Counted from the first letter of the stretch, positions 45,307 to 53,995 are shown. The stretch: 64,000 nt of DNA from Pseudorhizobium endolithicum (GCF_902153245.2 NZ_CABFWF030000006.1:69507-133506), one strand, 5' to 3'. The notes: a model not told the origin generated them from the letters alone. Translations and numbers: made by a program.

Positions 45307-45657
45307 TCAACCCTGCGCTTCCTGCCAATGCGGATAGGTGACGTAGGCCGTGACCGCACCCTGTTCGTGGGAGCGGATGGTCACCTTCTCGCCCTGGGGC
45401 ATGTATACGATCTCGCCCGGGCCGGCGGTTACCGTCACCCTGCTCGTCGAGACGGTCAGCCGCCCCTCCAGGACCACCATGGTGTCGTGAACGGCCAGCA
45501 ATTCGTCGATGCTCTGGTCGGGCCCATAGCGGCCGAAGCCGATCGTGACCGGACCACCGTGGCGTTGGTCGATGACGTTCCCGGCAAAGACCTCTGCGTC
45601 CTGCCCGGGAGACCGTTCGAAAACGGCGTCGGTTATCCGAAACTTCCTTACCTGCAT
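45307..45657 (-). CDS. Small cupin-domain protein
   Basis: 116 residues forming a single cupin barrel (GFGRYGPDQSIDELLAVHDT, then VVLEGRLTVSTSRVTVTAGP and MPQGEKVTIRSHEQGAVTAY), closest to EutQ-like cupins. The metal-ligand His set is partly present (H in AVHDT, H in RSHEQG). ATG at 45657 has AGGAGG 8 nt upstream, so longer starts up to 45855 are not favoured. It converges with msrB. Substrate unknown. Confidence 0.82.
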   Translation of the reverse strand: MQVRKFRITDAVFERSPGQDAEVFAGNVIDQRHGGPVTIGFGRYGPDQSIDELLAVHDTMVVLEGRLTVSTSRVTVTAGPGEIVYMPQGEKVTIRSHEQGAVTAYVTYPHWQEAQG

Positions 45658-45806
45658 GCGCATCTCCTCCTGCCGGCTGCACCAGGCTGGCTGAACGCCT
45701 GAAGGAAGATGCGGTTTCCGAAGCGGCAGAAATGCCTCCCGGAGGGAACTTCCCGTCGGCCTTCCTGTTTGTCGGCCAGTGGTACCGCCGCCGTACGGGG
45801 GACATC

Positions 45807-46607
45807 GTGAACGCTGCCGATTCAATACGCCTTCCTGCCGCCGCTTCTTCATCATCCTTCCGATGGTCGGGCCTCGCCCTGGGCTTTGCCTTCGGCGGCT
45901 TCTTCGACGGCATACTCCTGCACCAGGTACTGCAGTGGCACCACCTTCTGAGCGGCCTCGATGGGGCCGCCGGCGATATCCGCCTCCTCATCCTGACGGA
46001 CGGCCTCTTTCACGTCCTCATGTATGTCGTGGCAGGGGTCGGGCTGTGGCTGCTGTGGCAGGGACGCGGGCAGTTCGCCACTCCGGCTTCGGATCGCCTG
46101 TTGCTAGGGAACGTCCTCATCGGCTTCGGCGCCTGGCACATCCTCGACGCCGTCCTGTCCCACTGGCTGCTCGGCATCCACCGGATCCGGATGGACACGG
46201 ACAATCCCCTGTTCTGGGACCTCCTCTGGCTGGCGGTGTTCGGCATCGTTCCGTTGCTGGCCGGCCTCGTGCTGCACCGGAAGGGAGGCACCGGAGGCCG
46301 CCGATCCACCCTCCGGTCCCATACGGCGCTGGTGATCGCCATCGTCCTTGCCGGCTCCCTGTCCGCTCTGCCGCCCCCTTCCAGCGATACGACCCTGGTG
46401 GTCTTCCGCCCCGGAACCTCGCCTGCGCAGGCCATGGCGGGGCTCGCAGCTTTGAACGGGCGGCTGATGTGGTCCGACAGCAGCGGGGCCGTCTGGGCCG
46501 TGGAAATTCCCGAAGGCACCGATCCCGGCGCATTCTACCGCCATGGCGCACTACTCGTCAGCAACTCGCTGCTGCCGGCCGGCTGCCTCGACTGGACGAG
46601 AGCGTGA
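45807..46607 (+). CDS. DUF2243 membrane protein with C-terminal periplasmic-type part
   Basis: 266 residues. The N-terminal DUF2243 has four helices and the signature GFFDGILLHQVLQWHHLLSG plus DGLFHVLMYVVAGVGLWLLW. The His-rich motifs (LHQVLQWHH, DGLFH, AWHILDAVLSHWLLGIHR) suggest metal or heme binding. After a fifth helix (~170-190) a ~70-residue soluble tail follows (VVFRPGTSPAQAMAGLAALN) that is not part of DUF2243. GTG 45807 is chosen because GGGGG stands upstream, and the earlier ATG at 45732 is less likely. It probably shares a transcript with the next esterase gene (18-bp gap). Confidence 0.82.
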   Translation: MNAADSIRLPAAASSSSFRWSGLALGFAFGGFFDGILLHQVLQWHHLLSGLDGAAGDIRLLILTDGLFHVLMYVVAGVGLWLLWQGRGQFATPASDRLLLGNVLIGFGAWHILDAVLSHWLLGIHRIRMDTDNPLFWDLLWLAVFGIVPLLAGLVLHRKGGTGGRRSTLRSHTALVIAIVLAGSLSALPPPSSDTTLVVFRPGTSPAQAMAGLAALNGRLMWSDSSGAVWAVEIPEGTDPGAFYRHGALLVSNSLLPAGCLDWTRA

Positions 46608-46625
46608 AGGCGGAGCAACGGCCGC

Positions 46626-47588
46626 ATGACCTTGCTGTACGACGAGCGGGACATAGGCGAGGCTGAACGGTTCAACCGGGTTCTGCGGCTGCTTCCACGC
46701 TATCACACCGACCGCCGGATGAACGCCCGGGTGATCCAGGCGATCCTGAGGGCATGGGAGACGCTCCCCCGGCTTTCGCGCAGGAGCGATGTCGATATCG
46801 AAGAGCGTTCGATAGATCGGGACGGGCGCACCCTGCGACTGCGGCTGGTCATCCCGCGGCAACGGCCGGCGGGTATTTATCTGACCTTTCACGGCGGCGC
46901 GTGGGTGATGGGAACGCCGCGCTTCGACGATCCCATCAACAGCCGGATCGCCGCCGAATGCCGGGCTCTCGTGATCAGCGTGGATCACCACCTCGCCGTG
47001 GACGACCGGCTGGACCTTGCCATCGAGGATGCGCGGCGGGCGGCGGAATGGGCGGCTGCGGAAGCCGCCGCCGAGTTCGGGGCGGAGCGGATCGTTGCGG
47101 GCGGCGAATCCTCCGGGGCGCATCTGGCGGCGCTTGCCCTGCTCCATCTCCGCGCGCTCTGCCCGGACAGGCTTGCCGGCGCGGTCCTTTTCTACGGTGC
47201 CTATGACATGGCCGGCACCCCCGGCCTGCGGAGGTCGTCATCGCGATCCCTGCTGATCGACGGACAGGCAGCCTATCGGAACCTGCTGCGGCTGACGTCG
47301 CAACTCACGGAAGAACAGCGGCGCGATCCCCGCCTTTCGCCCCTCTTCGCCGATCTTTCCGGAATGCCCCCTGCCCTTTTCGTGGCCGGAGAGATGGATC
47401 CGGTGTTCGAAGACAGCCTCCGGATGGCCGAGCGCTGGAACGAAGCGAACGGGAATGCGGAATTTCTGCCCGTGCCCCGGGGCGCACACGGTTTCAACCG
47501 TCTTCCGCTGTCGATGGCGCGCAAGACGAATGCCCATGCGCGGCAGCGGATCCGTCACTGGCTGGAATGCGGTCTTTCGGCTAGCTGA
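46626..47588 (+). CDS. Alpha/beta hydrolase (hormone-sensitive-lipase family)
   Basis: 320 residues. The oxyanion motif HGGAW (~88) and nucleophile elbow GGESSGAH (~160) identify the HSL/fold-3 esterase group. The acid is in EMDPVFEDS (~258), and the His is in RGAHGFNRLP (~287). It hydrolyses short-chain esters; the natural substrate is unknown. No signal peptide, cytoplasmic. It overlaps the 3' end of a truncated corA remnant on the other strand. Confidence 0.9.
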   Translation: MTLLYDERDIGEAERFNRVLRLLPRYHTDRRMNARVIQAILRAWETLPRLSRRSDVDIEERSIDRDGRTLRLRLVIPRQRPAGIYLTFHGGAWVMGTPRFDDPINSRIAAECRALVISVDHHLAVDDRLDLAIEDARRAAEWAAAEAAAEFGAERIVAGGESSGAHLAALALLHLRALCPDRLAGAVLFYGAYDMAGTPGLRRSSSRSLLIDGQAAYRNLLRLTSQLTEEQRRDPRLSPLFADLSGMPPALFVAGEMDPVFEDSLRMAERWNEANGNAEFLPVPRGAHGFNRLPLSMARKTNAHARQRIRHWLECGLSAS

Positions 47589-47818
47589 CTGACCGGGTCA
47601 GAGCCAGCCGGTGCGCTTGAAATGGAGTTCAGCGCATCCTCCACCGCCAACTCGTGCAGCCCAAAGGTCCTGGCAAGGCCCTCGATCTCCGCGGCCACCG
47701 GCTCGTGCAGTCCGATCCAGACGAAATCCCTCTTCCCCAGGAAGGGGAGCGTGCCATCGGTCGGAACAGGCTCGCAGCGCTTACCCTTGCGATAGACGAA
47801 CGAGGCGACGAGGACCAT
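47555..47818 (-). pseudogene. Truncated CorA magnesium transporter N-terminus
   Basis: The first ~62 residues (MVLVASFVYRKGKRCEPVPT to GLHELAVEDALN) are the N-terminus of a CorA Mg2+/Co2+ channel, including VWIGLHEP and HELAVEDAL. After ALN the homology stops abruptly, where CorA would continue for ~250 residues, including the GMN pore motif. The remaining 25 residues are unrelated and run antisense to the esterase gene's 3' end. It is the result of a deletion or rearrangement that replaced most of corA. No other corA is in the window. Confidence 0.75.
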
Positions 47819-47991
47819 GGAGTTTCCGGCAACATAGGACAGCCAGCCCCCGCTCCAAGGGGCGGCTGTCCGGCCGGGCCGTGCTTCGGCCGCTCACGAA
47901 GAACGGGACTGATGCACCGCTGCACTGGCTTTACGTGCGCAGCGCCTTAAAATTGCGCCAAAACCGAAATCGCCCATCTGCAGGAGATGCC

Positions 47992-48147
47992 ATGTCCAAC
48001 GTCCTGGAATTCAAGCGCCCGCCGACGCCACCGGAACCGAAGAAGCCGAATCCGCGCCTGCGCAGGCTCCTGACCGTGCTGGGCATCGCCGCGGCTCTTG
48101 TGCTGGTCTGGGCATATTTCCAGTATGTAGGCGGGGAGGCCCCCTGA
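47992..48147 (+). CDS. 51-residue single-span membrane protein
   Basis: A Pro/Lys-rich cytoplasmic start (MSNVLEFKRPPTPPEPKKPN) is followed by PRLRRLL and one membrane helix (~30-46). CAGGAG lies 6 nt before the ATG. The SNVLEFKRPP-type opening recurs in small rhizobial membrane proteins as I remember them; there is no known function. It is convergent with the acetyltransferase gene (8-bp gap). Confidence 0.75.
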   Translation: MSNVLEFKRPPTPPEPKKPNPRLRRLLTVLGIAAALVLVWAYFQYVGGEAP

Positions 48148-48155
48148 ATAACGCC

Positions 48156-48671
48156 TCACGCGCTCGCTGCCGGCACCCGCAGTTCCAGGCAGGTGAGATC
48201 GAGCCAGCGGCCGAACTTGGTGCCGACCTCGGAAAAGGTGCCGACATTGCGGAAGCCGAGGCGCTCGTGCAGGGCAATGGAAGCGGCATTGCCCGCTTCG
48301 ACGCAGGCCACCATGACGTGGATGCCGCCCTTGCCCGCCTCTTCGATCAGAGCCGTCATCAGCAGCCGCCCAAGGCCCAGTTCGCGATGGTCGCGATGGA
48401 CATAGACGGAATGTTCAACCGTGTGGCGGAAGCCGTCGAAGGCACGCCAGTCGCCATAGGAGGCATAGCCGGCGACGGCGCCGCCGGCATCGGCCACCAG
48501 TACGGGGAAGCCGCGGGACCGACGGGCCTTGAACCAGTCCTGCCGGTTGGCGAGGTCCACCTGCGTGTCGTTCCAGATCGCCGTGGTATTGGCCACCGCG
48601 TCGTTGTAGATCTCCATGATCGCAGGAAGATCGGCTTCGGTGGCGGCGCGTATGGTCGGAATGGATGTCAT
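48156..48671 (-). CDS. GNAT N-acetyltransferase (phosphinothricin-acetyltransferase-like)
   Basis: 171 residues. The acetyl-CoA loop is HRDHRELGLGRLLMTALIEE (~92-110). The N-terminal RAATEADLPAIMEIYNDAVA and the HERLGFRNVGTFSEVGTKFG tail place it in the PAT/Bar-like subgroup, which acetylates phosphinothricin, methionine sulfoximine or similar amines. Cytoplasmic. ATG at 48671 starts the domain directly; a longer frame to 48755 overlaps the divergent gene. It is divergent from a secreted protein gene. Confidence 0.9.
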   Translation of the reverse strand: MTSIPTIRAATEADLPAIMEIYNDAVANTTAIWNDTQVDLANRQDWFKARRSRGFPVLVADAGGAVAGYASYGDWRAFDGFRHTVEHSVYVHRDHRELGLGRLLMTALIEEAGKGGIHVMVACVEAGNAASIALHERLGFRNVGTFSEVGTKFGRWLDLTCLELRVPAASA

Positions 48672-48726
48672 GGCGGTTTCCGCGGATCGGGCCGTTCGGC
48701 ATAGCAGACGGGATGAAGCGCTGTCC

Positions 48727-49248
48727 ATGGAGGGGCGCCGGAGGGCGAAGGGCATCCTCGCCCTAGCCGCAATCTGGCTTACGTCCGCCGGTGCCGCGGC
48801 GCCGCAGTGGGTGACCCATGAGGATCAGCGCGGCGGGTTCCGGCTGCACGTCCCGCCGGGCCTCCAAGCAGCAGGGCCGACGGGCGAGCCAGACATAGTC
48901 AGGTACGAGGGCGAGAACAGCATGCTGTCGGTGGAGCGGCTGGATCTCCAAAACCCCTTCGCCGCCGAGGCCCGTTCAAGGCGGGATGCGGCGGCCGCAG
49001 CCGGCTGGTTCCATTCCTACGAGATCATCGACGGGCGATCCGCGACCTTCCACCGGTCGAAGGACGGGCGGGTGCACTATGTCCACGGCATCCCCCTCTG
49101 CGACGGCGCAGCCGTCTTCTTCCAGTACGACTACCATTACCACGACGTGAAGATCCTCGCGCCGATCCTGCGGCACATGGCGCTCAGCCTGCAATCCACC
49201 GGTGCTTGCGCCGGCACGGTTGCGGATATCGGCTATCCTACAGATTGA
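48727..49248 (+). CDS. Secreted hypothetical protein
   Basis: 173 residues with a signal peptide (basic start, AKGILALAAIWLTSAGAAAP, cleavage near AAA). A beta-rich mature domain follows (GFRLHVPPGLQAAGPTG, IDGRSATFHRSKDGRVHYVH, FFQYDYHYHDVKILAPIL). The pattern of a secreted stress-type or lipid-associated domain is suggested by composition only; no family is recognised. ATG at 48727 is chosen because it begins the signal peptide. Its 3' end overlaps the hemolysin III gene by 11 nt on the other strand. Confidence 0.75.
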   Translation: MEGRRRAKGILALAAIWLTSAGAAAPQWVTHEDQRGGFRLHVPPGLQAAGPTGEPDIVRYEGENSMLSVERLDLQNPFAAEARSRRDAAAAAGWFHSYEIIDGRSATFHRSKDGRVHYVHGIPLCDGAAVFFQYDYHYHDVKILAPILRHMALSLQSTGACAGTVADIGYPTD

Positions 49249-49891
49249 AGCTGGTGACGACCGCGACGTAGTGGACCGCGGAGGCGGCGACCACGAAGCC
49301 GTGCCATATGGCGTTCTGGAAGCGGAGCCGCTCCCAGACATGGAAGATCACGCCGAGCGAATAGATGATGCCGCCCGCGACGATCAACCAGACGCTGACG
49401 GCGGGCAGGTATTGCGAGATGGGCACGGCGACGATCACGCCGCTCCAGCCCATTGCGAGGTAGAGCAGGATCGCCAGCCGGTCGTAGCGGCCGGGGAACA
49501 GGCATTTCAGCGTGATGCCGCCGATCGCGGTCAGCCAGATCGCGACCAGCATGAAGAGGATCAGCGGATCGTGGATGCCGCGCTCGAGGAAGGGCGTGTA
49601 GGTGGCGGCGATCAGCACGAAGATGGCCGAATGGTCGAGACGGCGCAGGAGCCATTTCGTGCGCGAGTGCGGCCAGATGTTGTAGGTGAAGGAGATCGAC
49701 AGACAGAGCAGCAGGCCGAGGCCGTAGATCCAGGCGGCGGCAAGCTCGCCGAGGCTCGCCCAGACGGTGGCGTAGAAGATCAGGGCGGTGACGCCGATGA
49801 GCGCCAGCACGATGCCGATGCCGTGGACGATGCCGTCGGCGACGATCTCGTGGAAATCGTATTTTCTTCCGAAGTTGAAGAACTCGCTCAT
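49238..49891 (-). CDS. Hemolysin III/PAQR-family membrane protein
   Basis: 217 residues and seven membrane helices of the YqfA/hemolysin-III family, related to eukaryotic progestin and adiponectin receptors. The conserved zinc-site residues appear: the Ser/His region FTYNIWPHSRTKWLLRRLDH (Asp-His), and the C-terminal HVWERLRFQNAIWHGFVVAA (two His). Family members are thought to be metal-dependent membrane hydrolases. Start and length are standard. Confidence 0.92.
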   Translation of the reverse strand: MSEFFNFGRKYDFHEIVADGIVHGIGIVLALIGVTALIFYATVWASLGELAAAWIYGLGLLLCLSISFTYNIWPHSRTKWLLRRLDHSAIFVLIAATYTPFLERGIHDPLILFMLVAIWLTAIGGITLKCLFPGRYDRLAILLYLAMGWSGVIVAVPISQYLPAVSVWLIVAGGIIYSLGVIFHVWERLRFQNAIWHGFVVAASAVHYVAVVTSFNL

Positions 49892-49978
49892 GCAATCCTC
49901 GCGACACCCGTCCGGTCAAGATGATCCGTGTGATGCCGCAAGGCAAGAGGCTGTTGATTCAAATAGAATTTCACTCTG

Positions 49979-50299
49979 TCAGATTGCGGCGGCACAGGTC
50001 TGGCAGAAGGGGGTGTGGGGGACCACGTCGAGACGCCCCTCGGCGATCGGATCGCCGCATTTGACGCAGGTTCCGAAGGTGCCGGCCGCGATCCGGTCGA
50101 GCGCCGCATCGATGGCGGCCAGTTCCTTCTGCCCCGCTTCCCCGAGCTCTTCCAGAACCTCGTCATTGTTGCGCTCGACGGCACGGTCGTCATCGTCGGG
50201 ATTGCGCGGCTGTTCGAAGTCCTCCTCGATCTTGTGCAGGCGCCCGTGGAGCTCGCGCTGCCGTTCGGTGAGGATAGCCTTGTACTTGGCGACGTCCAT
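49979..50299 (-). CDS. DksA/TraR-family zinc-finger protein
   Basis: 106 residues: coiled-coil helical hairpin (~5-75, LTERQRELHGRLHKIEEDFE, then AGQKELAAIDAALDRI) and a C-terminal zinc finger CVKCGDPI to CQTC. It resembles short DksA-like proteins that bind the RNA polymerase secondary channel, a role not proven here. ATG at 50299 is the natural start of the domain. A universal stress protein gene lies 35 bp upstream on the same strand, suggesting a small stress operon. Confidence 0.88.
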   Translation of the reverse strand: MDVAKYKAILTERQRELHGRLHKIEEDFEQPRNPDDDDRAVERNNDEVLEELGEAGQKELAAIDAALDRIAAGTFGTCVKCGDPIAEGRLDVVPHTPFCQTCAAAI

Positions 50300-50334
50300 G
50301 GATCTGTGTCCTTTCTCTTGTTCTTCTTGCCTGC

Positions 50335-50745
50335 TCAGCGATCGACGAGGACCGAGCACTGGGCGTGACGCACGATCCTGTCGGCGGTGGCGCCGAGGAA
50401 GTAGTTCGAGAAGTCCGGCTTGTGGGAGGCCAGGATGATGAGATCGGCGTCATGCTCGGCAGCCGCCGTTAGGAGTTCGCGGGCCGGGGCACCCTGCCGC
50501 ACTTCGATGGTCGCGGCCAGCCCGTGCCGGCGGCGGAGATCCTCGATCCTTGCCTCCGCCTCCCGGCGGGCATCCAGCGATATGCCGACCGGCACTTCCG
50601 CCAGGACATAGCCCGGCAGATCCTCCACGACGCTGACGAGCACGATGGATCCCCCTTCCCGGAGGAGTTTTACCGCCCGCGGGACGATGCGGTCCGCCTT
50701 GTCGATCGCTGCGGCATCCACGGCGACGATGATCTTGCTGTACAT
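50335..50745 (-). CDS. Universal stress protein family
   Basis: 136 residues with the UspA fold. The N-terminus is YSKIIVAVDAAAIDKADRIV. The ATP-type motif near the C-terminus, GATADRIVRHAQCSVLVDR, corresponds to G-x2-G-x9-G-S/T but is incomplete (Gln-Cys-Ser for G-x-S), so nucleotide binding may be weak. DLIILASHKPDFSNYFLGAT precedes it. It is co-directional with the DksA-like gene, suggesting joint expression in stress or stationary phase. Confidence 0.9.
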   Translation of the reverse strand: MYSKIIVAVDAAAIDKADRIVPRAVKLLREGGSIVLVSVVEDLPGYVLAEVPVGISLDARREAEARIEDLRRRHGLAATIEVRQGAPARELLTAAAEHDADLIILASHKPDFSNYFLGATADRIVRHAQCSVLVDR

Positions 50746-50943
50746 GGTGCTCTCCCGAGAGGTTCAGCTCGCATTGAAGAGTTTCTTGCGTTTTCATGCG
50801 GGGGGCGCATTGATCACGATCAACTTCGATCTGCCCACCGTCAATGGGTGATGAACGACCTATCAACAGACCGGCATCTTTATCGAACGCCGGTCAAAGC
50901 CGATATAGACGGAAACGGCAGCCCGCCAAGGATAGGAGATGCC

Positions 50944-51807
50944 ATGACCCAGTCCCAATACCCATTCGCCCTGACACGCCCGGCCTTCGTGGACCATGTC
51001 CATCTCGTGGTTTCGGACCTTGCGGCGGTCTCACAGTTCTACCAGCGCATCATCGGCCTTGCGGTCATCGAAAGGCAGGCGCGCGGCGAAGTGCTGGGGG
51101 TGGCGGGACGCCCGCTCCTGACGCTGGAGAGGCGAAGCGACGCCGTCCGGGCGCCGAGAACGGCCGCCGGCCTCTTCCATACGGCCTTCCTCGTGCCTGG
51201 CCGCGCGGAGCTCGCCCACTGGCTGGCGCACGCGGCGGAGAACGGCGTGCGGCTCGAAGGCGCCTCGGACCATCTCGTCAGCGAAGCGCTTTATCTGTCC
51301 GACCCGGAAGGCAACGGCATCGAGATCTATCGCGACCGCCAGCCCGACGAGTGGACCTACCATGCGGACGGAATGGTGGAGATGGCCACTGAACGCCTGG
51401 ACCTGCGGCTGCTTCACGCGGAGGCGCCGCAGGCGCCCTTCCGCGGAATGGCCGAAGGAACGGCGATCGGCCACATCCACCTGCAGGTGGGCGACGTGCC
51501 GGAGGCAGAGACCTTCTATCGCGACGTGATGGGACTGAAGCTGATGGCCCGGTATCCCGGCGCCAGCTTCTTCGCTACCGGAGACTATCACCATCACGTT
51601 GCCGCCAATGTCTGGAACAGCCGCAACGCGGGCCCTCGCCTGCAGAACATGACGGGCCTCGCGGGGTATACGCTGCGTTTCAATGATGCTGCCGCACTCA
51701 ACGAAACGCTCGCCAGCATGGAGGCACGCCAGATCAAGGTGCGGCGCAACGGCAACGAATGGTCTCTCCACGACCCCTGGGGGATCGGCATCAGGCTTTC
51801 GCCATGA
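50944..51807 (+). CDS. Catechol 2,3-dioxygenase-like VOC protein
   Basis: 287 residues with two VOC modules: residues ~15-130 (HVHLVVSDLAAVSQFYQRII) and ~165-287 (IGHIHLQVGDVPEAETFYRD). The type-I extradiol layout has His in HVHLVV, HTAFLV and GHIHLQV, with Glu in GNGIEIYRD. It may cleave or transform a catechol-type or bicyclic compound using Fe2+. AGGAG stands 6 nt before the ATG. The next gene, an AI-2E family permease, is co-directional at 56 bp. Confidence 0.87.
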   Translation: MTQSQYPFALTRPAFVDHVHLVVSDLAAVSQFYQRIIGLAVIERQARGEVLGVAGRPLLTLERRSDAVRAPRTAAGLFHTAFLVPGRAELAHWLAHAAENGVRLEGASDHLVSEALYLSDPEGNGIEIYRDRQPDEWTYHADGMVEMATERLDLRLLHAEAPQAPFRGMAEGTAIGHIHLQVGDVPEAETFYRDVMGLKLMARYPGASFFATGDYHHHVAANVWNSRNAGPRLQNMTGLAGYTLRFNDAAALNETLASMEARQIKVRRNGNEWSLHDPWGIGIRLSP

Positions 51808-51863
51808 GCCGCGGAACCGGTGTTCCCGCTGCGCGTTGATCGCGCGCACCGGGACTCGACAAG

Positions 51864-53021
51864 ATGGCGACTTCAGATACCAACGGCCGGAAGGCAAAGA
51901 GATCCGCGGCGGACCTGGCCATAGCCAAGGCAGAAGCAGCGGCCCAGCAGGACGAGGCCGATGTTGTCGAGTTCTCCCCGCTCGGGCGGGCCGCACTGGA
52001 AGTAGCGGCCAGTTGGGCGATCATCGGCATCTTCTGCCTGCTCGGCCTCGCCCTGATCTCCTATATGAAGCTCGTCCTGATCCCGATCACGCTGGCGATC
52101 GTGGTGGGCATCATCCTCGGAATGGCCGCCGAAAGACTGGGCGAGCTCGGCATACCCCGCTTCGGGATCGCCATCACCCTCTCCTCCGCCGTGGCGGTGG
52201 TGCTTTTCCTGATCGTCTATGCGCTGGCCGAGCCGGTGGCCTTCTTCATCAACAGCGGGCCGGCCCTGGTCGAGCAGACGATCGACCGCATCCTTCCCTA
52301 TCTGGAGCGGATGGAATGGCTGAACATCAGCGCCGCCACCTTCGAGACGGGGCCGATGTCGATGGAGAAGCTCCTGGAGAACAGCAGCAGCGTGCTGGCG
52401 ATCCTGAGCGCCAGCCTGGCGCCCGCCGTCATCCAGGCGCTGATCTTCTTCGCGGCCCTCCTGCTCTTCCTCTACGGGCGCGTGCGGCTGCGCCGCACGA
52501 TCATCATGGCTTTCCCGCAACGGCGGCAGAGGCTGGTGGCGATCCGCGTGCTGAACTCCATGGAGGAGGTGCTGGGCTACTACTTCGCCACGGCCAGCCT
52601 GCTGTATCTCGGGCTCGGCCTGTCCATGACGCTCATCGCCTATTTGGGCGGCCTCGCCGCACCGGCAATGTGGGGGATCTTCGCCTTCATCTCCAGCTTC
52701 ATCCCCTATCTGGGGATCACGCTCATGACCTTCTCGGTGGCGCTTGGCGGCGTGCTGACGCATGATACGCTGATCGTCGGCCTGGCGCCGGCCGCCGTGT
52801 TCTTCATCGTGCACCTGATTATGGAGAACCTGATCTTCCCGGCGATCATGGGCCGCCAATGGGAGATCAACCCGTTCCTGGTGTTCATCGCCATCATCTT
52901 CTGGACCTGGATGTGGGGAGCGGTCGGCGCCATGCTGGCGCTGCCGCTGTCGCTGATCGCCATGACGATCGCCAACGAGCTTTTCCCCGAGCGCAGGACG
53001 GTGCCGCACCTGCCGGGGTGA
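51864..53021 (+). CDS. AI-2E family (PerM/TqsA-like) membrane permease
   Basis: 385 residues with eight expected membrane helices, the DUF20/AI-2E transporter family. The two N-terminal helices are at ~50-70 and ~75-95. The C-terminal block is ISSFIPYLGITLMTFSVALG, with the IPYVG-like motif, and PAIMGRQWEINPFLVFIAII. The hydrophilic N-terminus (~40 residues, Lys/Ala-rich) is an addition common in rhizobia. Named for one member that exports autoinducer-2; the substrate here is unknown. Confidence 0.9.
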   Translation: MATSDTNGRKAKRSAADLAIAKAEAAAQQDEADVVEFSPLGRAALEVAASWAIIGIFCLLGLALISYMKLVLIPITLAIVVGIILGMAAERLGELGIPRFGIAITLSSAVAVVLFLIVYALAEPVAFFINSGPALVEQTIDRILPYLERMEWLNISAATFETGPMSMEKLLENSSSVLAILSASLAPAVIQALIFFAALLLFLYGRVRLRRTIIMAFPQRRQRLVAIRVLNSMEEVLGYYFATASLLYLGLGLSMTLIAYLGGLAAPAMWGIFAFISSFIPYLGITLMTFSVALGGVLTHDTLIVGLAPAAVFFIVHLIMENLIFPAIMGRQWEINPFLVFIAIIFWTWMWGAVGAMLALPLSLIAMTIANELFPERRTVPHLPG

Positions 53022-53028
53022 GGCCATA

Positions 53029-53424
53029 TCAATCGTAGAGGTAGTACCGCTCCCATTGGTCGCGCGGCACCTTGCTGCCGATCCGGTACTTGAATGACTG
53101 GACCGTCAGGCCACGCTCGCCGGTCACGCATTTGAACTTCAACCGGTACCAGTCTCCGCCGCTGCGGAAGGCGGCCCCCGGCGCTTTCACCGCGTTGCCC
53201 TCTTCGACGGGATCGGAAAAGGTATAGGCGATCACCTTGTCCGGGCTCATGCCTTTCTGCTCCTGGGCGATGCGCTTCATGGCCTCGATATCGCAGCGCT
53301 GCTCCCGCCGCTCTTGCGGAGCGAGCGCCTTGAGTTGCCTGACGATCGCGGCATCCAGAGCATGGGCAGGCGCGGCGGCCGCGAGCGTCAGAAGGGCCAG
53401 GAAAACAGTCTTCTTGTTTTTCAT
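53029..53424 (-). CDS. DUF930 secreted protein
   Basis: 131 residues with a signal peptide (KKTVFLALLTLAAAAPAHAL). The DUF930 domain has QLKALAPQERREQRCDIEAM, then DKVIAYTFSDPVEEGN and WYRLKFKCVTGERGLTVQSF. The two Cys (in QRCDIE and KFKCVT) probably form a periplasmic disulfide. The family is confined mostly to Rhizobiales, function unknown. Single gene, convergent with the permease. Confidence 0.88.
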   Translation of the reverse strand: MKNKKTVFLALLTLAAAAPAHALDAAIVRQLKALAPQERREQRCDIEAMKRIAQEQKGMSPDKVIAYTFSDPVEEGNAVKAPGAAFRSGGDWYRLKFKCVTGERGLTVQSFKYRIGSKVPRDQWERYYLYD

Positions 53425-53534
53425 CTTCGTCTCGCCGGAGGGATTCGGACGGGCCGGAAACTAGGAGATGACAGCCCGATTGACCACCCACCGAAACGGG
53501 AAATAGGATGATCCGGGGACTGGGTGGAACCTTG

Positions 53535-53774
53535 ATGAGCAAAAGGCATGAAGCGATGCGCGCCAATCCGAAAGCGGACTGGCGCCTGGAGGACATCAAG
53601 GGACTTTGCGAGGAATTCGGCATCTCCTGTGAGCCACCGAGGGGTGGAAGTTCGCACTACAAGATCAGCCATCCGCAGATGCGGGAGATTTTGACCGTCC
53701 CTTTCAAACGTCCGATCAAGCCGGTATATATTCGGAAACTGGTTCAGTTCGTCGATGCAGTGAGGTTACTTTGA
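53535..53774 (+). CDS. hicA: HicA-type mRNA interferase toxin
   Basis: 79 residues with the dsRBD-like HicA fold. The catalytic His is in RGGSSHYKISHP, followed by ILTVPFKRPIKPVYIRKLVQ, the family's conserved end. HicA cleaves mRNA and tmRNA when free of HicB. ATG at 53535 matches the domain start; a frame extends upstream to 53508. Its last codons overlap the hicB start by 4 nt, so the toxin gene comes first, as is usual for hicAB. Confidence 0.9.
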   Translation: MSKRHEAMRANPKADWRLEDIKGLCEEFGISCEPPRGGSSHYKISHPQMREILTVPFKRPIKPVYIRKLVQFVDAVRLL

Positions 53775-53995
53775 CGCGCCCCCTGCGGTTTTCTGTCGTC
53801 GTTTCTCCGCTTGCCCCCGAAGACGGTGGCGGCTTCCTCGCGACCGTGCCTGATCTTCCCGGATGCATGAGTGATGGCGAGACTCCGCAACAGGCTATTT
53901 CGAACGTGCAGGATGCCATCGAGAGTTGGATCGAGGCGGCCCATGAAACCGGCCGGCCGATACCGCAGCCCTCCCGCCACCTCAACGCTGGCTGA
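53771..53995 (+). CDS. hicB: HicB-type antitoxin
   Basis: 74 residues: the partial-RNase-H HicB core (EDGGGFLATVPDLPGCMSDG then TPQQAISNVQDAIESWIEAA). A separate DNA-binding domain is missing, as in short HicB forms. It starts with TTG inside the end of hicA (TTGA overlap). It is expected to bind HicA directly; repression by a helix-turn-helix is not possible with this short form unless another protein helps. Confidence 0.88.
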   Translation: MTRPLRFSVVVSPLAPEDGGGFLATVPDLPGCMSDGETPQQAISNVQDAIESWIEAAHETGRPIPQPSRHLNAG

